Source: Gnetum montanum
Taxonomy: Eukaryota; Streptophyta; Gnetopsida; Gnetales; Gnetaceae
Direction: 5' to 3'
Assembly: GCA_015680685.1 (NCBI GenBank)
Contig: MNCI01034303.1
Span: forward strand, 72,948-136,947
Length of the DNA: 64,000 bases
How positions within the stretch are numbered: the first letter of the stretch is position 1; each line of letters begins with the position of its first letter. The position numbers and the translations under genes were made by a program. The notes beneath the pieces were generated by a model that was given only the letters and a program-made list of their open reading frames with translations, searched no databases and was not told the origin of the DNA. Below, piece after piece: positions 21,600-32,543 of the stretch.

Positions 21600-22500
21600 G
21601 AAATAATAAAATTGGGTAACCATCTTGAGAAAGAAATCTTCATTATCAAGTTCACTTACAATCACCTCCATTTCAAAGATTTTGGATAATTTTAAACTTA
21701 TCAAATTTGGAGCACTATAAATCTTCTCCTTCAAGGCTTGAAAAGAATTCTCTTTTTTCTTATCTCACATAAAAGTTGAATTATTTTTTGAAATAACATA
21801 GCATAGGCCATGTATAAGAATAAAATTTCTAATAAATCTCCTATAGAAAATAGCTAAACTAAGAAAAAATATCACCTCTCCCACATCTTTAGGTGATAGC
21901 CATTCCTTAATTACCTTAAACTTGCTTGGCTCCATCTTGATGTAATTCTTGAAGAAAACATAACCTAAGTAGAGAAATTCCTTCTTTGTAAGATGATACA
22001 TCTTTGCATTAATCACCAATTGAGCTTCATGTAGCTTGACATTAATCATTCTCATGTGTTTCATATGCTCTACCTCATTATAACTATAGATAAGAATATC
22101 GTCAAAGAAGAAAAAATAACATTTTCAAATAAAATCCCTCAAAACATCATGCATACACCTCATGAATGTGGTTGTTGAAATAGTTAGCCTAAAAGACTTG
22201 ACTAACGATTCATACAAATCATTTGAAGTTTTAAAAGATGTTTTTTATTTATTTTCTAGGTTGATTCTAATTTGATAATAACAACTTTTCAAATCAATCT
22301 TAGATAATATTTTAGCATTAGCCAAAACATCAAAAATATTATCCATTCAAGAAATAATAAATCTATACCTGATTATGATCATTTTTAGATCTCTAAATCA
22401 ATATACATTCTCATTTCATATGTATCTTTCTTAGGAACTAGAATGGGTGGAATAACATAAGGAAACATAGAATCCTTAAAGAAACCATTAAAAAGTAATT
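21600..22500 (-). pseudogene. Reverse transcriptase and RNase H start of element J
   Basis: The path begins near 22480 with PPILVPKKDTYEMRMYIDLE and continues with ILSKIDLKSCYYQIRI. The catalytic FDD is at 22106-22098 within FFFDDILIYS. An uninterrupted 99-codon part, 22064-21765, covers the thumb and connection, with EFLYLGYVFF, EWLSPKDVGEV and YRRFIRNF. The RNase H start (IYSAPNLISLKLSKIFEMEV) follows near 21700. Stops lie mainly in the first half. Confidence 0.8.
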
Positions 22501-23329
22501 CAATTACTTATGAATTTTCTCCCTCTAATGTGGTATCATCCTATATGCTCTCTCATTTGGGATGGTAGCTCCTAATATGAAGTTAATTTGATGCTAAATG
22601 GATCTTATTGGTGGAATTCACTTTTTTCTTAAAGAAATTATGAAACTCTTATGTCAAAGATTGCACAACTAAAGATAGTTCATTTTGAGGCTTCTCATCA
22701 TGTGTAGTAATATTAGATACAATGACAAATTTATGTCCATTTTCTTCATGTTCTTTAAGATACTCCTTTTCTCTATGCAAAATCAAAGAAGCATTAATAG
22801 AAACATTTTCTCAACATTTTTGAAATATCATAAGAATTAATTTGTGTATCCCATATTTTCTAGAAACTAACCATATATTCTTTCCTCCATCAAATATAGC
22901 CTTATTATCATATTTTTTAGGTTTGCAAAGTATGACATTAGCACTATCTATGGCAAGAATGTTGCATTATACTTAATCTTGAAAAGAACCAATCTTAAAA
23001 GATAACATGCATCTTTATTTTACCTCTTGAAAAGTATCTCTAGAGAGCCAATTCATTATATAGGGCTTAGAATGAAAAAATATCTTTAATCCATGTTTAT
23101 CAATAGCTTTAGAAGAGATAACATTCTCTTGGATACACTATCTATTAAGATGTAAATCCATTTACCACTTGATAGATATCTCTAAAGAGTAGTTTCCTTA
23201 AAGGATATTCATCAACATTGATATTTTCTATAAAGAAATTAATTTCTATAAAATCTTTAATCAAACAAACATTAGGATTACATTTATTTGAAAACTCTTC
23301 TTCTTCAAATTTGAAGTTCCTTGTTCTTA

Positions 23330-24432
23330 GAAGACTTAGGTTTCATGCATGAAGGTATCACTATTCCTTTAAACTTTTTTCTTCTTAAAATTATCTTTCT
23401 TACAATCTTAGACTTTCTTACTCATCTCTTGACTTTCATGTGAATCTCCTTTGGTATTACTATTCTCTTGTGCTCTTGTACCTCCTTTAGAAGCCTTAAA
23501 GTCTTTGCCTTGATAAGTCTTGCAATATTTTTTAAAGCCATGAAGTTTCTTCTCAATTTTAAAAGTTAAATCAAAAGCTTCATCCAAGGTTTAAAGTTTA
23601 TAGAAGATAAGTTGTTGTTGTAATTCTTTCTTCAGTACATCTTAGAGGTTGGAAACTTGTTCATATTCATCCCAATGAACCTTAGCTTGTTGAAAATCCT
23701 TGCAACATTCCATGAAATATTCCTTAACACATTTACCATCTTGTTTCATATAATTTAGCCTTTGAATTTTATCCTATTTATGATGAGTCTTTTCAAATTT
23801 TTATTTGATTATAAATTGCATAAGAGACCAAACTTTGATAAGAGTACCCTTACTTACCACATAAGAATGAATTTCTTTCTCCCACCATACTTATGCCAAA
23901 CCTTCAAGCTTATTTTTAACATATGACATATTTTTATTATCTCTAGCCTTTTCAAGCTCAAAATATTTATTCATCATCTTAAGTTAAGAGAGAAAAGACT
24001 CAATGCCTTCCATCCCATTGAAGGTTTTGATTTTAACACGAGGCAATCTAGAAACTTAATTTTGTCACTTGAATTCCATTGAGGCTATTTAGAAACTTTT
24101 TTTCTTCATTCCCTTGGAAGTTGAAATCCTTGAGATCTATTTTCAATACTTGAAACATGAATTGATTTATCATCTTGATCCTCATAGTCTTCAAATTATT
24201 CATTCTTAAAATAAATATCATCTTCAAGAGGAGGCATGGATGAATATTTTAAAGAACTCCTTGATGAAGAAGCTTTAAAGTTGTTTTGTTGTCTAAATAC
24301 CTTTGGTAAGGAAGCATTTTATTTATTCATTTCCAGATTTTTTAGTTTCTTTACAATGGACTTGAAAGTATTTCTCATGTATTTCATGTCTTTGGCTAAA
24401 TCCTAAACTATTTTCTTTATTGGTGCCATGAT
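23330..24432 (-). pseudogene. Gag of element J
   Basis: The ATG at 24432 starts MAPIKKIV. A highly charged, Lys-rich path with several stops follows. It includes the retrotransposon Gag pattern VWWEKEIHSYVV near 23880 and a region of acidic and basic helices up to a KDNFKKKKFKG tail. A zinc knuckle is not recognisable. Codons are strongly A/T-ending. Confidence 0.55.
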
Positions 24433-24898
24433 AAAAATGATATGAAAAGTAAAATTCACAAAGGTCTATTAGCAAGATGAAAGATCAAGAATATTCAAAG
24501 GTAAAGAAACAAGAATTACTTATATCTTAATGGAAATGAATAATAGAAATTCAAACTCTATCTATTACATACAAATATGGGTATTCTATAGTTACTTTCC
24601 AAATCTTTAAGAAAAGAAACAATTTATTAATCAAAGGAGTTTTTTTCTCCACACACAAAACAAGCCATTACTCTTTCTTGTTGTTGTTGCCTTCACTACC
24701 ACTAAAATTGAAATCCTCATCTTTCTTACCACTATTTTTGCTAACATAGGTAGGAATGTTGGGAGCTAATTATGACTAAGAGGAACATTAGGTCCTGCCT
24801 CTTGAATGTTGGAACCTCTACAAGTTCATACCTCCTCTCAACATATGTAGAATATACAAGTCCATACCTTGGGTGTATGGATGGATAAAGGGAAATAA
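24433..24898 (+). other. Stretch between element J and the 29 bp repeats
   Basis: No gene or element end is visible. The last third becomes less AT-rich and leads into the repeat cluster that follows. Confidence 0.3.
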
Positions 24899-25024
24899 TG
24901 ACCAAGGGTTGGCCATATGGTCCCTCGTGACCAAGTGTTGGCCCAACGGTCCCTCGTGACCAAGGGTTGGCCAAACGGACCCTCGTGACCAAGGGTTGGT
25001 CCAACGGACCTGCATGACCAAGGG
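24899..25024 (+). repeat. Tandem repeat, 29 bp unit, about 4.3 copies
   Basis: Four units of the form ACCAAGGGTTGGCCAAACGG plus ACCCTCGTG follow each other, with a partial fifth (ACCAAGGG). CpG sites are preserved, unlike in the surrounding AT-rich DNA. The period is not a multiple of three, so the open frames seen through it on the minus strand are chance. Confidence 0.92.
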
Positions 25025-25097
25025 ACCTCTGGGAAGACAACTTAACTTTTTTCCACTCATTTTCTATACTACGTCTGATGAGCTTAAGGTATGTTTC

Positions 25098-25275
25098 AGT
25101 CTTGGAATCATGACCTAAAACTGATACCACAGAATAGTCCTAGAGCCATGACTTAAAACTAGCACCATAGAACGTCATGGCATCATGATAGAAAACTGAC
25201 ACCATAGAGCCCTGTCTAGTATGACACCATAGAACTACGAAGAGGCAAGCTAGTTTATAGTCTTAGGGGGCTCTA
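25098..25275 (+). repeat. Fragment of the element A repeat family
   Basis: Three units of 37-38 bp at about 25098-25210 (starting AGTCTTGGAATCATGACCTA, with CTGATACCACAGAAT) are diverged copies of the array unit at 415-1200, in the same orientation. Just downstream, 25231-25270 (GAGGCAAGCTAGTTTATAGT) is the inverted complement of the array flank near 1270-1305. The fragment is therefore rearranged and not a simple truncation. No pol sequence accompanies it. Confidence 0.8.
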
Positions 25276-25290
25276 TAGCTAATTTCAAAC

Positions 25291-26600
25291 AAAAAATACT
25301 ATGGGTTTTGTGACAGAAATTTTAATAAGAACTAGATCATTTAACATATTTGTTCTAGAGTAGTACTAGGATGGATATCCTGTTAGGAAGTCTTGAAAAT
25401 CATGCCCTAAGTTTTAGTCAGTAAATAGCCATAACTTTTAAATCTAGATGTTTTTTTGAATGAAAAGACAATTATATCTAGTAGATTTTATCCTTTTTGG
25501 TGTAATGGTAAAGATAGATTATGCATATAAGAACCTAAAGATTAATTTTTAAACCCCTTCCTTAAATTGAATCCTAATAGCCTCAAAAAATAAAATCATC
25601 ATAACTTGCATACCTGATGTCCATTTCCAATAGATAAATAGTAATTTCTAATATTTTTTAGTCTTCTATATCCAATGATGATTTTATATTAATTATAAAA
25701 GAACTCAGTAAATTGGTGATAATTTAAATTGCATCTTAAGAGGTGTATAACTTCACTAACTTACTTTTAATAACCAAATGCTTATTTCTAATAAATTTAA
25801 TATTTTCATTAGTTTTGGAGCATAGGATTATCTAAATTAGGATATATTTAGTTCTTTAAATTTTTACACTAGTATTGATTACCTATATAACAAAATCTAG
25901 GTTAGAAAACACTAATTTATAATTAGTCACACTATTGAAGTTGATATCCTAAGGAGGATAAAAAGATCACCAATTGTGAGGAAAGTAAAGTCAAACCATT
26001 GTCCATGGAATCAAGAAATTTAAGGATCAGTTGGAAAAGAGATAGTGGAATAAGGACTTCAATTGACTTAACAAGTACCAAGATACATCAATAAGATAGT
26101 AATCATCATGAAGAATCATAACCTTGTCTCAACAGGGCATATGATATTTGTGAGTGAAAAAGAGTTGAAAAATTATTTAAAAATACCTATAAAGGTTCCA
26201 ATATATAACATGCTTACAAGTATCCTAGCTAATAAAAGGAAGCATCCTACATATCCATATTGGACCTTAGATTGGCACAAATACTAATACCTATGTATCC
26301 TAGTAGAATTGCAAAACTTGGATGCTGATTTCCTATGTATATAAGAAGTCTTACCATGAATATTTTTCTATCAATTTTAACTCCATCTAATAAAATTATA
26401 ATATGAAAAAATCTATATGCAAAAATTTTCTTACAATGATTCTTCATTTGAACCATATAGATTAGCTTACAACAAAAATCACAACATGACTAGATATGTG
26501 ATCTTTCTATAAAGAAGTCATGTTCAAGTTAATATGAAGGTTTAAATAGAAATTAAAAGACATAAATTTCAAAATTATTAAGCTTTAAACAATAGAAAAG
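25291..26600 (+). other. AT-rich stretch with one weak SINE-like segment
   Basis: No gene is supported. At about 25490-25560 the sequence TTGGTGTAATGGTAAAGATA, followed 25-30 bp later by AAAGATTAATTTTTAAACCC, could be a tRNA-like A box with a decayed B box. It is weaker than the two copies at 17.9 and 28.2 kb. Confidence 0.3.
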
Positions 26601-26639
26601 AAAGAATTATCAAGGGTTCAAATAAATCATATTATCTTG

Positions 26640-27262
26640 ATATTATTACTAAAGATGCAGTCATTAGGAAGGTATGTATGTATGATTAACATATATTTGA
26701 TCACTTATCAAACATGTTCAAATGTTAGACTTTGTTCAGTATCTTACCTAGTTTATTAGATTAAGGAAATCTTGAAGAATAAACTAGTTCTATCTTGTAC
26801 TAATTCTGATCTACTACCATTCATATTCTATGGAGATTTTAATGAAAAATTATGGAGTCATTAATTCTTAAAATTAGAATATGTAAGAGACTCTTTGAAA
26901 GAGAAGTTAATTTTGAAAAAGATATTTCCATCAATTCATCATACAATTCCCTTGACCAACATATATTATGCTTCAAAACATTAGTAGATAAGCCAAATAT
27001 CCAAATTTAAAAACAAATGATACTTATAAATGGTATCCATCAAGAGCTACAATTCATTAATTTTTCGACATTGATTACTAAAGATGGGTTATCATCCATA
27101 TTTATTAGAACCTTAGATTACATATGGTATGATACTTGATTCTTTCAAGTTACCAATGTACTAGAGTTAATTCCTAAAGAAGAAGTCATAAAGCAAGATC
27201 ATGCCTTACCATTTAAAATATGGCCATCTAACTATACTTTTTCTTATGACAGAACTATGACT
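26640..27262 (+). pseudogene. LINE-type endonuclease (EEP domain) remnant
   Basis: Three landmark motifs of the apurinic-like endonuclease of non-LTR retrotransposons occur in order. PFIFYGDFNEK has its GDFN at 26832-26843. TLDYIW has its LDYIW at 27113-27127. QDHALPF has its DH at 27197-27202, in frame with LDYIW. Spacing agrees with an EEP domain, where these residues carry metal and phosphate contacts. Frameshifts and stops are common, and no reverse transcriptase follows, so this is a small dead fragment. Confidence 0.6.
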
Positions 27263-28170
27263 ACATTCTTAATTCTGCAAAGATAAATAAAAATAAAATA
27301 AATTCCTAATCCTTATCCTATTTCTTATTTTTACTTATATATTTAATTAATATATTTTTAAAATTAGATAAGTAAAATATTCTTTAGTAATACAAGTTAG
27401 GAATAATGATTTTTCCTACTTTCACGTAGATGACTAGAGACATGAGATGTATATAGTGTAACTCTAGTTAGGACTTGTTATTGATGGTTGGTAGACCTTT
27501 AATTCATCTCTTGTTATCAATATGAGAATTAATTCAAGTTCTTTATATGATAGATTTATTTTTCTCACTTATATTTCCATTATAGATTGATTAAGAGAAT
27601 ACTAAACCCCATTTTAAAGAAGAAATTCAAACATTCAAGCATGGAGAAAGATCTTAATGTAAACTTAATTGAGGATAAATAAAATATAAGAGGGCTAGTT
27701 TATGACAGTTCCATTTTAAAATGGTGTTTTTGCATAATAAAAATTTGTAATTATTATAATATCATCCTTAATAAAAGGATGTGTTAATGTTGTAATTATG
27801 AGCATATCTCTTAAGCCAATACTTGGGGGTTTAACCTAGGGTGTTTCTACCTAGTAAATTAGAGATTATGCAAACATGTATTTGTAATGCAAGTAAAGAT
27901 GAGTAATGGGTATTAGATGAAGTAAGATAGGGAGAGATTTGACTATTATTTTTGGTTGGGTCTAGGCCTAATCATTGTGGTAGTACTAGATTACCTCTAA
28001 GGGATAGATACTAAAAGAAGATTATCCCAAGGAATGTTCAACACATGATGTAGATACACTTATTTATTTCTATATTTCCTATTAATAATGTTCATTTTTA
28101 TTTTCTTCATTTTCCCTACTATTTTTATTACTCATAATATTGAATATAATCTATATTTGATGTTTTTCAT
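27263..28170 (+). other. AT-rich stretch, nothing recognised
   Basis: Only short chance frames and A/T runs are visible, with no motif of a known element. Confidence 0.3.
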
Positions 28171-28330
28171 GACATCTAAAATAGGATTTCACAATAACCC
28201 CTAAGTCTTAACAATGAGGTTCTAACCTAGTAGTAAGAATCTTGATTTATAAGTTTCAAATTATGGGTTTTATTCTTATGGAAAATGTTGAGTTATAAAG
28301 TGCTCATTTGGCTATGTCTTAGGGGTAAAG
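28171..28330 (+). repeat. SINE-like tRNA-derived repeat, copy 2
   Basis: The plus strand reads AACCTAGTAGTAAGAATCTT, then TTATGGGTTTTATTCTTATGG, and GAGTTATAAAGTGCTCATTT further on. It aligns with the minus strand of 17870-17985 over about 100 bases. The order of A-box-like and B-box-like segments is the same in both. Confidence 0.5.
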
Positions 28331-28395
28331 ATTATTAAAAAAATGTTTTAGGTTTAGACATCCCCCCTCAACATAATCCACAGCTCTTTAACTAT

Positions 28396-29283
28396 TAATA
28401 AATAGTTATTTAGTTAACTACATGAATGCATTAGCATTAATGCAAAAACATTAACATAGGTTCTACTACATTAACACATTAATGTTGATTTAGTGATAAT
28501 AAATTCCTATATAAAAACATGTCACAACCACATTTATATCACCATTTGGTCAATAGTCTTAGTAAAACTCTTATAATTTTTTCTCTTAACACTTAGAATA
28601 ATCAATGAGCACCCATATTATGGTTTAAAGTAATTGCTTAGAGTTATTATTCAAGAGCCATGTAATTGGATATATTGCAGGAATGGAAACAAACATCAAG
28701 ATTATTTCATTTCATTATAGAACTTTGACTTATCTTTGATTTATTTTTAATGTAATTTATTTCTAATTACAACTTATCTTAATGCATACTTTCCTAGACA
28801 ATTAGTTAATTATTTACATGTAATTACACTTTAATTAAGTGGAATAAGTACAAATAGCTTTGAGTAAAAATACATCCACATTTGGTAATCCTACTAGTGT
28901 GTCACTTTGTACACCTAATAGCAAACACTTGATAACCTAGCAACATTAGCATAAGTTTAGGATGGATACAATAAGCCAACAATAGATACTCATCACATAG
29001 GTTATATTAGATTTGCTTTCATCACTTAGGATAATTTGAAATTAAAATTTAAAGTTTTAATAATATTACAACATTATCCATATAACATTAATATTTTATT
29101 CTCTCACTATACCTAATCATATACACTAAGAGCTACACAAGTATAATTAGGAAGATAGTGACCCATAGTCGAACACTTATGTATCTAGATATCATGATAG
29201 TCCAATCCATGGATTATGATTAGGTTACTTGTGTATGCTCATGATTTGTATTCTTGGGTGTTAGAACTACTTCCCACTCATCA
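28396..29283 (+). repeat. 5' LTR of element F (888 bp)
   Basis: The right border is CTCATCA at 29277-29283, followed directly by the primer site. The left border is set at TAATAAATAGTT by alignment with the TGATGAGTCATC start of the D LTR. The TATA box is TATATAAAA at 28508-28516. The body shares the TTTGGTAATCCTACTAG and CACTTGATAACCTAG segments with the LTRs of E and G. No 3' LTR of F was found. Confidence 0.65.
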
Positions 29284-29284
29284 T

Positions 29285-29302
29285 TAGAATCACTTTTGAG
29301 AA
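29285..29302 (+). promoter_or_regulatory. Decayed primer binding site of element F
   Basis: TAGAATCACTTTTGAGAA stands where E has TGGCACCGTTGTTGGGGA and is followed by the same ATTAGT/CTTAGT continuation. Most differences are transitions. Confidence 0.6.
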
Positions 29303-29399
29303 ATTAGTGCTAGTGATTTAGATTAGTTAGAATTAGTCATGATTATTGTTAAGAACTTAATGATATATCATTTAGAAATAATATTATCTTATCAAAACA

Positions 29400-30895
29400 C
29401 ACTTAATAGTTTAGGATATCTTCATCTTGCAAAGCCAATTTTTCACATTTTGATGATTCTACTAGGGGACATTATAAAGAAACTATAATTAGGGAAGATG
29501 TGTCTACCAGGCTAAAATCATCTATCAACATTTAGATCCTTATTATTTAGACTTCATCTTCATCCATTACTAGGATGAACATAGGAGATGGAGGGACCTA
29601 TAAGACAACATCATGTTGTCACTTGATTATTTAACTTCATCAATGATCATAGTAGAATTCATGAGAGTTTGGCTTTAAGGTAGCTAATGAGATGTCTAGG
29701 TCCTATTAGCTTACTAAAGTTTAGCTTAGCAAGGAACGTTTCATAAAGATAAACCATGAAGTAACAAAGAGAAAGGGGCTATTGTCCCATTGACATCACA
29801 TTCTAAAAAGGATAATAAGTAATATCATTTAGGCATATATAATAACTAAGATCATCTTCCTTCAATGTAGATGATGTAAAAAATCCATTGCTACATTCAA
29901 ACTTGGTAAGTAACCAAGGAAAATGAAGAGAAAGACCCAACACAATAAGGACCTCTAGGCCTAGGTCTTCAATTTAACCACCAAAAAAAATCAAAGAGGT
30001 CATAAAAGGAAAGAAACCTAGTATGACTCTTCAAATTCTTCTTCATCCTCATCATCAAGATCTAATGAGGATAATCATGGACTAGGAAGTAAAGATAATG
30101 GTAGATGATTTGATGTAGAGAATAGGAGAAACCATCATAAGAATGGAGGAAAATATGTTGTATAAGATAAAAACATAAGGGATAGACATGAATAAAGGTA
30201 TAATAGGTGGCATAGAAGGGTATTTCATCATGATAGAGATCATGATGAATGATATGATTATGATGAACTCCTACTTACTATAAGAAATATGTTAAATATC
30301 AAGGAGACTATGTACATTTCAACCAAGAATCAAAGGAAACACTAGATCAAGTAGCTAGACATGAATAGCATATCTAAGCTTGAAGGAGTTTATAATTTTG
30401 ATCTATGATATTTCTTGCAAGCCTTCCATACTGTCTATGCCTTATATAACATTGATAATAAATGGAAAAACCTTAAGATATTTTTCAAGATACTCTTTAA
30501 AGAGGCTAAATGCTAGTACCTATCTTTAGAACCAAAATCTATTAAGAGATGGAGTCTAATGTTGGATTTGTTTAATAACAAGTATTAAATGTACTCTAGG
30601 AGATCTAATTTAAGAAAGAAAAATTAAGGATTAAGATAAGATAATTATATGTTTGTTGATGTAGCCTTTGAAAAGTATTATTCTCTATTACATTGATGTC
30701 CAAGCCATGGATTTTCTTAAAAGAAGTAGCTAAAACACATCATAGATAGACTTAGGAACAAACCTAGAGGGATACTTGGGGTTGATGCCCAAGGAAGATG
30801 TTTCGAGATGAGATCTCATAAGATTCAAAGGATCATTGATCAAGTAGCAAAAGAAGAAATAGAACTTAAGAATAAGATACAAATTAGGGGGAGTT
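29400..30895 (+). pseudogene. Gag of element F, degenerate
   Basis: The N-terminal block near 29545-29640 keeps LDFIFIHY and DEHRRWRDL. The Gag core near 30360-30720 keeps ISKLEGVYNFDL, LQAFHTVYALYNIDNKWK and FVDVAFEKYYSLLH. The path ends with a Gln/Glu/Arg-rich stretch, SHKIQRIIDQVAKEEIEL, at about 30820-30880. Stops and shifts are frequent. Confidence 0.7.
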
Positions 30896-30904
30896 AAGAA
30901 TTCT

Positions 30905-31384
30905 AGAAGGACCTTTGCTTGAACTAATAGAGATAAAAAAATTCCTAGAATTACTAGAATATGCTTTTTTTAAGAATGGAAATAATGTAATAATCAATGA
31001 GGAGGTAAAAGAGGAACAAAAGAGGAAACTCTTAGAAATTGTAAATAAGTGAACCTTAGCATTTGCAGGGTTCTATGATGATATCATTAGAATCAATCCA
31101 CATATATGCCAATATTGCACATGTACTAATTTTGTAGTGAAGGTTAGTATCAACCATAACATAGATTGAATGCAAAGCTAAACCAAAAGCTATCTTCATC
31201 TATTCTATTGCTAATAGTATGTGGAAGAAAGAAGGCTAGTTGTGAATTCACATTCATTTCCAATTACTAAATATGATAACATGTAAGAAACCATTTCCCA
31301 TTACCATTTGTTGATAAAGTATTTTACATAATTGCAAACCAAAAATATCATAATTTTTAAAATGATTATATTAATTATAACTAA
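30905..31384 (+). pseudogene. Start of reverse transcriptase, element F, cut by element D
   Basis: The path LLEYAFFKNGNNVIINEEVK, QKRKLLEIVNK and IIRINPHICQYC aligns with the RT start of element E (51963-52169). It breaks off at 31384, where the LTR of D begins, and the rest of the same domain resumes at 43444 on the other side of D. Confidence 0.75.
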
Positions 31385-32310
31385 TGAATGGCAAGGTACC
31401 CCTATGGCCAACCATATGAATCACAAAGCGTTCACATGCAATCTAATTGAATTCCATGAACTTTATCATTTCTAGTGCACTAGCCCTTTAGAAAGTGAAT
31501 CTAGCCTTAAGGTCAATTTTTGTCTTCCTAATTACACTTGTGACATTCGATGGTATGGTTAAGCGTAATTGAGGCATTCGATTTTTATCATTTTTTATGT
31601 TTTATAGATTAGTGCTCAAATATGGATAAAAGTAATTTGATTAACTAATCTAGATTAACTAATTTACTATCATTTAACTAATCCTAACATAAGTATCCAT
31701 TCCCACTTTTAGTACACATCTTGAACCCATGTATCTGCTACTAGGTGATTAAGCACTATGCTACAAGGTGTATCAAGCAATAATGCTAATGGCATTACCA
31801 AGAAAATACGTGTTACACTCGAAGTGGTCATAATTATGTATTTAATTTATCTAGCTTAATAATCTCATTAACTCAATTGCTAGAAAATATTTTCCAAATA
31901 ATTGATAACAATTAAAAAAATAATTAAAAACATTGAATGCATAGATAAAATAGCTAATCTATCTAAAGTGCTACAAGGTTTATCAAAAAGCTCGTCTTTA
32001 TTGCCACACATACTATCGTGCTAAGGTACAATAGTGCTCAAATAAAGATTTGTACACTCAATGACTCTTGTTGTAGGCACTCAGGGGAAAAAATTCTAAC
32101 TTTTGAATGAAAAAAATGCAAGATCTTCGCTACTACTAAAATCTTGATTGCCATAAATGTGATTGGTAAGCACGTATTTATAGGCAACAAACAGACATTG
32201 CGTCGATGAGGCCTCATCAATGTAGGATGAGATGTGTTGACAAGGCCTCATTAACATGGTCGACTACATCAATAAGGCCTCATCGACATAGCCAACATGA
32301 TGACTCATCA
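31385..32310 (-). repeat. 3' LTR of element D (926 bp)
   Basis: It aligns along its length with 42508-43438. Outer ends are TGAATGG (from TGATGAG) at 31385 and CTCATCA at 32304-32310. The TATA box on the minus strand lies at 32182-32175. U3 contains repeated GAGGCCTCAT and related segments (32208-32290). Confidence 0.88.
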
Positions 32311-32322
32311 TACCCCCATGAC
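32311..32322 (-). promoter_or_regulatory. Polypurine tract of element D
   Basis: The minus strand reads AGTCATGGGGGTA immediately before the LTR start TGATGAG. This is where plus-strand DNA synthesis is primed. Element E has the same tract next to its 3' LTR. Confidence 0.75.
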
Positions 32323-32543
32323 TAAATGAAAACTCATCCTTGAGTTCTTTTACAAAATTGGAAGGTATGGCATTATTGATTGAATTTTCTTTAACAAAAC
32401 AACTAACTAACTTTGACAAAAAATGGAGTGCCTGGTTATAAAGATCAACACATTACAAAAATGGTGATGTTTAGGACACAAAATTGAACACCATGAAATA
32501 ACTCATCAAAAATTGGATAATACATTCCTTGATGGTGTAAAGC

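Larger units (their letters stand above)
21289..24432 (-). mobile_element. Element J: chromovirus-like gypsy remnant
   Basis: On the minus strand, from 24432 downward, a Gag-like path is followed by a protease-sized gap, reverse transcriptase, the start of RNase H and a piece of integrase core. The RNase H end and the integrase zinc domain are missing between about 21620 and 21540. No LTR or primer site is visible. Motif style ([27 protein letters not shown]) points to the chromovirus branch of Ty3/gypsy, distinct from the Athila elements in this window. Confidence 0.75.
28396..31384 (+). mobile_element. Element F, left part: Athila-type retrotransposon (LTR, gag, start of RT)
   Basis: F consists of a 5' LTR, a decayed primer site, Gag and the first part of reverse transcriptase. 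It is then interrupted at 31384/31385 by element D and resumes at 43439. It is more decayed than D and E. Protease and the Gag C-terminal tail are missing: about 20 bases after the Gag basic region the sequence is already reverse transcriptase. Confidence 0.8.

Noticed and set aside
24741-25130. 129-codon frame on the minus strand across the 29 bp repeats
   Set aside because: The peptide repeats only because the DNA repeats; no known motif and no support from codon pattern.
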